DNA from: Pusillimonas sp035515275
GTDB taxonomy: Bacteria; Pseudomonadota; Gammaproteobacteria; Burkholderiales; Burkholderiaceae_B
Length of the DNA: 9,892 bases
Assembly (NCBI RefSeq): GCF_035515275.1
Contig: NZ_DATJBQ010000028.1
Span: forward strand, 1 to 9,892
Direction of reading: 5' to 3'
Positions within the stretch are counted from its first letter, which is position 1, and each line of letters opens with the position of its first letter. The translations under genes were made by a program, and so were the position numbers. This document shows, in pieces, positions 6,064-9,892 of the stretch. The notes under the pieces are model-generated. The model saw nothing but the letters and a program-made list of their open reading frames with translations. It did no database searches and was not told the DNA's origin.

Positions 6064-7395
6064 ATGTCGAGCATGGATCTGGCAATAGAAAACAACAACC
6101 TGATGGCCGCCTGGTTTGGCGACAACTGGCTGGGCGGCCTGGTGCCTGATTCGGTCTGGGCCCAGGTGGCGATCGGGTTGGGCGTGCTGATTATTCTGGT
6201 TTTGATGGCCAGTTGGCTGACCGACAAAGTTGCCCTGACTGTGGCGCGTCGCATGCTCAAGGCCATAGGCCAGGAACAGTGGTCTGAAGCCTTGCACCGG
6301 CATCGCGTTTTTCGATACATAGGGTACCTGGTGCCGCTGCTGGTCCTTACCGTCAACGTAACCTTGCTGCCCATTACCGAAAAATACGTGGGGCCGGTGT
6401 CGCGGTTCTTGCAGGCGGTAAGCCTGGTTTATTTCTTTCTGATCTTAAGCCGCCTGCTCAAGGCATGGCTCGACATGTATGCAGCCACCACCCGCGCGCA
6501 GACCCGGTCGATCAAGGGGTATGTGGAGCTGGCCCGCATTGCGCTGTGGTGCATCTGCATTATTTTGGTTTTTTCCCTGCTGATCGACCGCTCGCCGCTG
6601 TTGATGTTGTCTGGTCTGGGTGCGTTGTCGGCGGTATTGCTGCTGGTGTTCAAAGACACGCTGTTGTCGCTGGTGGCAAGCACGCAAATGACCAGCAACG
6701 ACATGCTGCGTATCGGCGACTGGATCGAGATGCCGCAAGCCAACGCCGACGGCTTCGTCATCGACATTGCGCTGCATACGGTCAAGGTGCAAAACTGGGA
6801 CAAGACAGTAACCACCATTCCCACCTATAAGCTTTTTTCTGAAAGCTATCGCAACTGGCGCCACATGTTCGAGTCGGGCGGGCGGCGCATCAAGCGCACC
6901 ATGCGAATCAATGCCGCCACGGTTCGGTTCCTGACGGAAGACGAGGTGCGTGACCTTTCGCGTTTTAATCTGCTGAAGGACTACCTGGCAGGCAAAGAAG
7001 CCGACATTCAGGAAAGCAACCTGGCCCTGGGCGAGGCCGCGGCCGATCCGGTGAACCGCCGCCGGCTCACAAATCTGGGTACGTTTCGTGCCTATGCGCT
7101 GGCCTACCTTAAACAGCACCGCGAGTTGCGCCAGGACATGCTGATGATCGTGCGGATGATGGAGCCCGAGTCCGAGGGGATTCCAGTCGAGGTGTATTGT
7201 TTTTCGGCCAACACGGCGTGGGTCGAGTACGAGCGCATTCAGGGCGACGTTTTCGACCATCTTCTGGCCATTTTGCCCGAGCTCTCGCTGCAGTTGTACC
7301 AAGCCCCTTCGGGCGCCGATTTTGTGTACGGCCTGCAAGGCGTGGCTCGTCAGGTCGAAGGCCCGCGCAAGCCAATTTCTTTGGACGCCGGTTAA
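6064..7395 (+). CDS. ybdG: YbdG-type miniconductance mechanosensitive channel (MscS superfamily)
   Basis: This 443-residue inner-membrane protein has about five predicted transmembrane helices (roughly 31-51, 85-104, 117-137, 155-175 and 178-206). The pore-lining helix is followed by the MscS beta domain. Conserved blocks I recognise from E. coli YbdG are SGLGALSAVLLLVFKD (183-198), SNDMLRIGDWIEMP (211-224), VKVQNWDKTVTTIPT (240-254), SGGRRIKR (271-278), NLGTFRAY (337-344) and the C-terminal FDHLLAI segment. Channels of this family open under membrane tension and release solutes on hypo-osmotic shock. The start is uncertain: no Shine-Dalgarno lies at the right distance before 6064. A GAGGAA at 6011-6016 is about 47 nt too early, with an in-frame stop at 6019-6021. 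A second ATG lies at 6073. The gene is divergent from argH and ends 76 nt before nadE. Confidence 0.92.
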   Translation: MSSMDLAIENNNLMAAWFGDNWLGGLVPDSVWAQVAIGLGVLIILVLMASWLTDKVALTVARRMLKAIGQEQWSEALHRHRVFRYIGYLVPLLVLTVNVTLLPITEKYVGPVSRFLQAVSLVYFFLILSRLLKAWLDMYAATTRAQTRSIKGYVELARIALWCICIILVFSLLIDRSPLLMLSGLGALSAVLLLVFKDTLLSLVASTQMTSNDMLRIGDWIEMPQANADGFVIDIALHTVKVQNWDKTVTTIPTYKLFSESYRNWRHMFESGGRRIKRTMRINAATVRFLTEDEVRDLSRFNLLKDYLAGKEADIQESNLALGEAAADPVNRRRLTNLGTFRAYALAYLKQHRELRQDMLMIVRMMEPESEGIPVEVYCFSANTAWVEYERIQGDVFDHLLAILPELSLQLYQAPSGADFVYGLQGVARQVEGPRKPISLDAG

Positions 7396-7428
7396 AGCGA
7401 TTTGGCGAACCGGCCGCCTTACGCTTCA

Positions 7429-7437
7429 TGCGATAAT
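7429..7437 (+). promoter_or_regulatory. Candidate extended -10 promoter for nadE
   Basis: TGCGATAAT is an extended -10 (TGn followed by GATAAT, 5 of 6 matches). It would place the transcript start near 7444, about 28 nt before the nadE ATG. No good -35 is visible, as is common for extended -10 promoters. Read-through from the upstream channel gene is also possible because no terminator separates them. Confidence 0.4.
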
Positions 7438-7471
7438 TTTGGTTCCATGATTCTTACACGGGCTACTGTCA

Positions 7472-9130
7472 ATGACGGTTGTTAAAGTCGGCCTTGCCCA
7501 GATCAACACTCGGGTGGGCGACCTGGGCGCAAACGCCGCCAAAGTGCTCGAGGCGGCGCGCTGGGCGCAAGGGCAGGGCGTTGACCTGCTGGTTACGCCC
7601 GAACTGACCCTTACCGGATACCCGGCCGAAGACCTTTTCTTGCGTGGCGAATTCATTCGCAGGCACGACAAGGTCTTTGCGCAATTGTGTGCCCACCTGC
7701 ACGAGCTCGGCAACGAGCTGCACGTGGTGGTCGGGCATGTCAAGCGCATTGACAACAAGCTGTATAACGTTGCGTCGGTGGTGGCCGAGGGCCGGGTGCT
7801 GGTCAGTTACTGCAAGCACGAGCTGCCCGATTACGGCGTATTCGATGAAGAGCGCTATTTTTCGGCGGGCCGGGAACCGGCCGTCTTTGACGTCAAGGGC
7901 GTAAGGTTCGGTCTGAACGTGTGCGAAGACGCCTGGTTCAAGTCCGCGCCCACCATGGCCGCCGAGCATGGCGCTCAAGTATTGCTGGTGCTGAATGCTT
8001 CGCCTTACAGCACCGACAAGCAGCAATTGCGCCTGGAACAGATGGGCGCCAATGTGCACGGCATGACCACCGTCTATGTGAACAAGGTCGGCGGCCAGGA
8101 CGAGCTTGTGTTCGATGGCGCCTCGTTCGTGCTCGACCCGGCAGGCAAGGTGGCGCTGCGGCTACCCACCTTTCAGGAAGCCTGGTCGGTGCTTGAAATC
8201 GACGCAAGCGGCAAGCCCCTGCAGGGCGGTTTTTTCAACACGCCCAGGGCAGGCGATGCGTGGCAGCCGGCGCTCCAGCACTGGCCGCCCACCCTTGCGC
8301 AAGTATACGAAGCCTTGAAGCTGGCACTTTCCGATTACATGCAAAAGACCGGGTTCAAGCAAATTGTGCTGGGTTTGTCGGGCGGCATGGATTCGGCGCT
8401 GGTTCTGGCGGTGGCGGTCGATGCCGTGGGAGCGCAGAACGTGCGCACCGTGATGATGCCGTCGCGTTACACGGCAGACATTTCGCAGGTGGATGCCCGT
8501 GAAATGGCCCGCAATCTGGGCGTGGTGTACGACGAGATACTGATAGGCGCCTTGGCCGACAGTTTCGATGCGGCGCTTGCCCCTTTGTTTGCGGGCCTGC
8601 CTGTCGATGCCACCGAAGAGAATATACAGGCTCGCATCAGGGGCACCCTGCTGATGGCCCTGTCGAACAAGTTCGGCAGCCTGGTGGTGACCACGGGCAA
8701 TAAATCGGAGCTGGCAACGGGTTATTGCACGCTGTATGGCGACATGGCCGGCGGCTTCGCCCTGCTTAAAGATGTACCCAAGACCATGGTGTATGCTTTG
8801 GCGCGTTGGCGCAACGAGCGTTCGCCGGTCATACCTCAGCGCATCATCACGCGGCCGCCTTCGGCCGAGCTGCGCCCCGACCAGACCGATCAGGACAGCC
8901 TTCCGCCGTACGATGTGCTGGACGACATTATCGAACGCTATGTCGAGCAGAACCAATCGATGCAAGAAATCGTGCAGGCCGGGCATGCGCAAGAAACCGT
9001 GGCGCAGGTGCTAAGGCTGATACGCATCAACGAATACAAGCGAAGGCAAGGCGCCGTGGGCCCCAAGATTACCTCCAGGGCGTTTGGCCGCGATTGGCGC
9101 ATGCCTATTGCCAACGGCTTTCGCGATTAA
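7472..9130 (+). CDS. nadE: Glutamine-dependent NAD+ synthetase
   Basis: This 552-residue two-domain enzyme performs the last step of NAD synthesis: deamido-NAD plus ATP plus glutamine-derived ammonia gives NAD. The N-terminal half is a nitrilase-type (CN hydrolase) glutaminase with the triad Glu44 (TPELTLTGYP), Lys115 (KHELPDYGVFDE) and Cys151 (NVCEDAWF). The C-terminal half is the NAD synthase domain, with the ATP pyrophosphatase P-loop SGGMDS at 303-308 and TGNKSELATGY at 408-418. Both domains are complete, so it should use glutamine rather than free ammonia. No strong Shine-Dalgarno is seen before the ATG, though family alignment at MTVVKVGLAQIN supports this start. It sits 28 nt before glnB, probably in one transcript, joining a glutamine-consuming enzyme to the nitrogen sensor PII. 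Confidence 0.96.
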   Translation: MTVVKVGLAQINTRVGDLGANAAKVLEAARWAQGQGVDLLVTPELTLTGYPAEDLFLRGEFIRRHDKVFAQLCAHLHELGNELHVVVGHVKRIDNKLYNVASVVAEGRVLVSYCKHELPDYGVFDEERYFSAGREPAVFDVKGVRFGLNVCEDAWFKSAPTMAAEHGAQVLLVLNASPYSTDKQQLRLEQMGANVHGMTTVYVNKVGGQDELVFDGASFVLDPAGKVALRLPTFQEAWSVLEIDASGKPLQGGFFNTPRAGDAWQPALQHWPPTLAQVYEALKLALSDYMQKTGFKQIVLGLSGGMDSALVLAVAVDAVGAQNVRTVMMPSRYTADISQVDAREMARNLGVVYDEILIGALADSFDAALAPLFAGLPVDATEENIQARIRGTLLMALSNKFGSLVVTTGNKSELATGYCTLYGDMAGGFALLKDVPKTMVYALARWRNERSPVIPQRIITRPPSAELRPDQTDQDSLPPYDVLDDIIERYVEQNQSMQEIVQAGHAQETVAQVLRLIRINEYKRRQGAVGPKITSRAFGRDWRMPIANGFRD

Positions 9131-9146
9131 GCACCCATATACTTTC

Positions 9147-9153
9147 GGAGAAG
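9147..9153 (+). promoter_or_regulatory. Ribosome-binding site fixing the glnB start
   Basis: GGAGAAG lies 5 nt before the ATG at 9159 and 63 nt downstream of an in-frame ATG at 9084 inside nadE. It therefore selects 9159 as the true start. The resulting MKLIAAIIKPFKL is the standard PII N-terminus. Confidence 0.85.
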
Positions 9154-9158
9154 AACAC

Positions 9159-9497
9159 ATGAAGCTGATCGCGGCAATTATCAAACCGTTCAAGCTCGAC
9201 GAAGTACGCGAAGCCCTGGCCGACATCGGCGTAAGCGGCTTGACCGTTACGGAAGTCAAAGGGTTTGGCAGACAAAAGGGGCATACCGAGCTTTATCGCG
9301 GCGCCGAGTATGTGGTGGATTTTCTGCCGAAGATCCGTATCGAGGTGGTTGTGCCGGACGAGATGGTCGAGCCGGCGATTGAAGCCATTGTCAAGGCGGC
9401 TCGTACCGGAAAAATCGGCGACGGCAAGATTTTTGTCATGCCGGTTGAACAGGCCATACGCATCCGTACCGGAGAATGCGGTACCGAAGCGCTTTAA
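9159..9497 (+). CDS. glnB: Nitrogen regulatory protein P-II
   Basis: This 112-residue PII signal-transduction protein is a trimer in known members. It senses 2-oxoglutarate and ATP/ADP and controls glutamine synthetase adenylylation, NtrB/NtrC and ammonium transport. The T-loop carries the uridylylation site Tyr51 within YRGAEYVVDFLPK (46-58). The B-loop TGKIGDGKIFV is at 83-93, and the C-terminal RIRTGE at 101-106. Length equals the family norm. GlnB and GlnK are hard to tell apart by sequence. The location after nadE rather than before amtB favours GlnB. The longer frame starting at 9084 overlaps nadE and is rejected. The next gene follows after 36 nt and encodes a glutamate/aspartate-type binding protein, so a nitrogen-related transcription unit is plausible. 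Confidence 0.95.
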   Translation: MKLIAAIIKPFKLDEVREALADIGVSGLTVTEVKGFGRQKGHTELYRGAEYVVDFLPKIRIEVVVPDEMVEPAIEAIVKAARTGKIGDGKIFVMPVEQAIRIRTGECGTEAL

Positions 9498-9533
9498 CGC
9501 CGTGTGGCATCCACAGCAAAACCAGGAGACGCG

Positions 9534-9892
9534 ATGAAGTTCTTACCCATGATGTTGGCGGTGTTAATGGCCATGCCGGTGGCGGCGCAGGCACAGGGGC
9601 GCCTCGACAAAATCAAGCAATCGGGGCAGATTACGCTGGGTGTGCGCGAGTCTTCCATTCCATTTTCGTACCTGGACGACGCCCAAAAGCCGGTGGGCTA
9701 TTCGATTGATATTTGCTATGGCATTGTGGCAGCATTAAAAGACAAATTGGGCTTGCCCGAACTGAAGGTTCGCGAAGTCTCGGTCACGTCGTCTACCCGA
9801 ATTCCGCTTGTGGCCAACGGCACGGTTGATATCAGTTGCGGTTCGGCCACCAATAACGAGCAGCGCCAGCAGCAGGTCAGTTTTGCGCCCAC
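9534..9892 (+). CDS. gltI: Glutamate/aspartate ABC transporter periplasmic binding protein, N-terminal part
   Basis: The frame is open to the right edge, giving 119 codons of an incomplete gene. A signal peptide covers about residues 1-20 (cleavage at AQA|Q), so the product is periplasmic. The mature part begins with GRLDKIKQSGQITLGVRESS (22-41), then IPFSYLDD and PVGYSIDI. Later come TSSTRIPLVANGTVDISCGS and TNNEQRQQQVSFAP. The RESSxPFSY, RIPLxxNGTxD and CGSxTNNxxRQ patterns closely follow E. coli GltI, the binding protein of the GltIJKL importer (solute-binding family 3). A good Shine-Dalgarno, AGGAG at 9524-9528, lies 5 nt before the ATG. Permease and ATPase genes would be expected just beyond the window. 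Substrate identity (glutamate versus aspartate or related) is inferred from family resemblance only. Confidence 0.87.
   Translation, partial: MKFLPMMLAVLMAMPVAAQAQGRLDKIKQSGQITLGVRESSIPFSYLDDAQKPVGYSIDICYGIVAALKDKLGLPELKVREVSVTSSTRIPLVANGTVDISCGSATNNEQRQQQVSFAP

Noticed and set aside
6445..7338. 297-codon minus-strand frame inside the channel gene
   Set aside because: It is antisense to a clear YbdG homologue, with no recognisable domain. Long antisense frames are expected at this GC content.
7388..7413. 6-bp stem (CCGGTT/AACCGG) across the channel gene stop as a terminator
   Set aside because: The stem is short, the loop is 14 nt, and no T-run follows.
8162..8992. 276-codon minus-strand frame inside nadE
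   Set aside because: It is antisense to the conserved NAD synthase domain and has no family resemblance.
9084..9497. Longer glnB start at 9084
   Set aside because: It would overlap nadE by 47 bp and add 25 residues absent from PII proteins. The ribosome-binding site at 9147-9153 supports 9159.

Overview
The window looks like chromosomal DNA of a high-GC betaproteobacterium. An Alcaligenaceae-like host (the Bordetella/Pusillimonas neighbourhood) is my best guess from protein character and gene content. This is inference from reading; no database was searched. It carries eight protein-coding genes, two of them cut by the window edges, and no rRNA, tRNA or CRISPR that I can see.

Left block (1-2262, + strand): the 3' end of an NlpD-like LysM/degenerate-LytM lipoprotein gene overlaps (ATGA) a predicted DEDDy 3'-5' exonuclease gene. 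Next comes a secreted, histidine-rich Spy/CpxP-like (LTxxQ) periplasmic protein, closed by a clear intrinsic terminator. The middle-left gene is rlmD (2347-3657, +), an Fe-S, SAM-dependent 23S rRNA m5U methyltransferase.

Between rlmD and argH lie 859 bases without a credible gene. This is the most unusual part of the window. It holds a 41-bp tandem repeat that runs into a 150-bp inverted-repeat element (A), a 9-mer x4 array that changes into an 8-mer x11 array, and a 219-bp nested palindrome (B). The perfect 29-bp arms of B each carry a canonical G-quadruplex motif. A terminator for the convergent argH gene closes the region.

Right block: argH (- strand, arginine biosynthesis) is divergent from a YbdG-type miniconductance mechanosensitive channel gene (+). 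Then follow nadE (glutamine-dependent NAD synthase), glnB (nitrogen regulator PII) and the start of a GltI-like glutamate/aspartate-binding protein gene. The last three are closely spaced (28 and 36 bp gaps) and probably cotranscribed. They share a glutamine/glutamate theme: NadE consumes glutamine, PII senses nitrogen status, and the binding protein imports acidic amino acids.

Most genes are ordinary housekeeping genes. I did not find a convincing new multi-gene system. The candidates for novelty are the palindromic repeat elements of the rlmD-argH gap, the His-rich Spy-like protein, and an apparently leaderless argH promoter.
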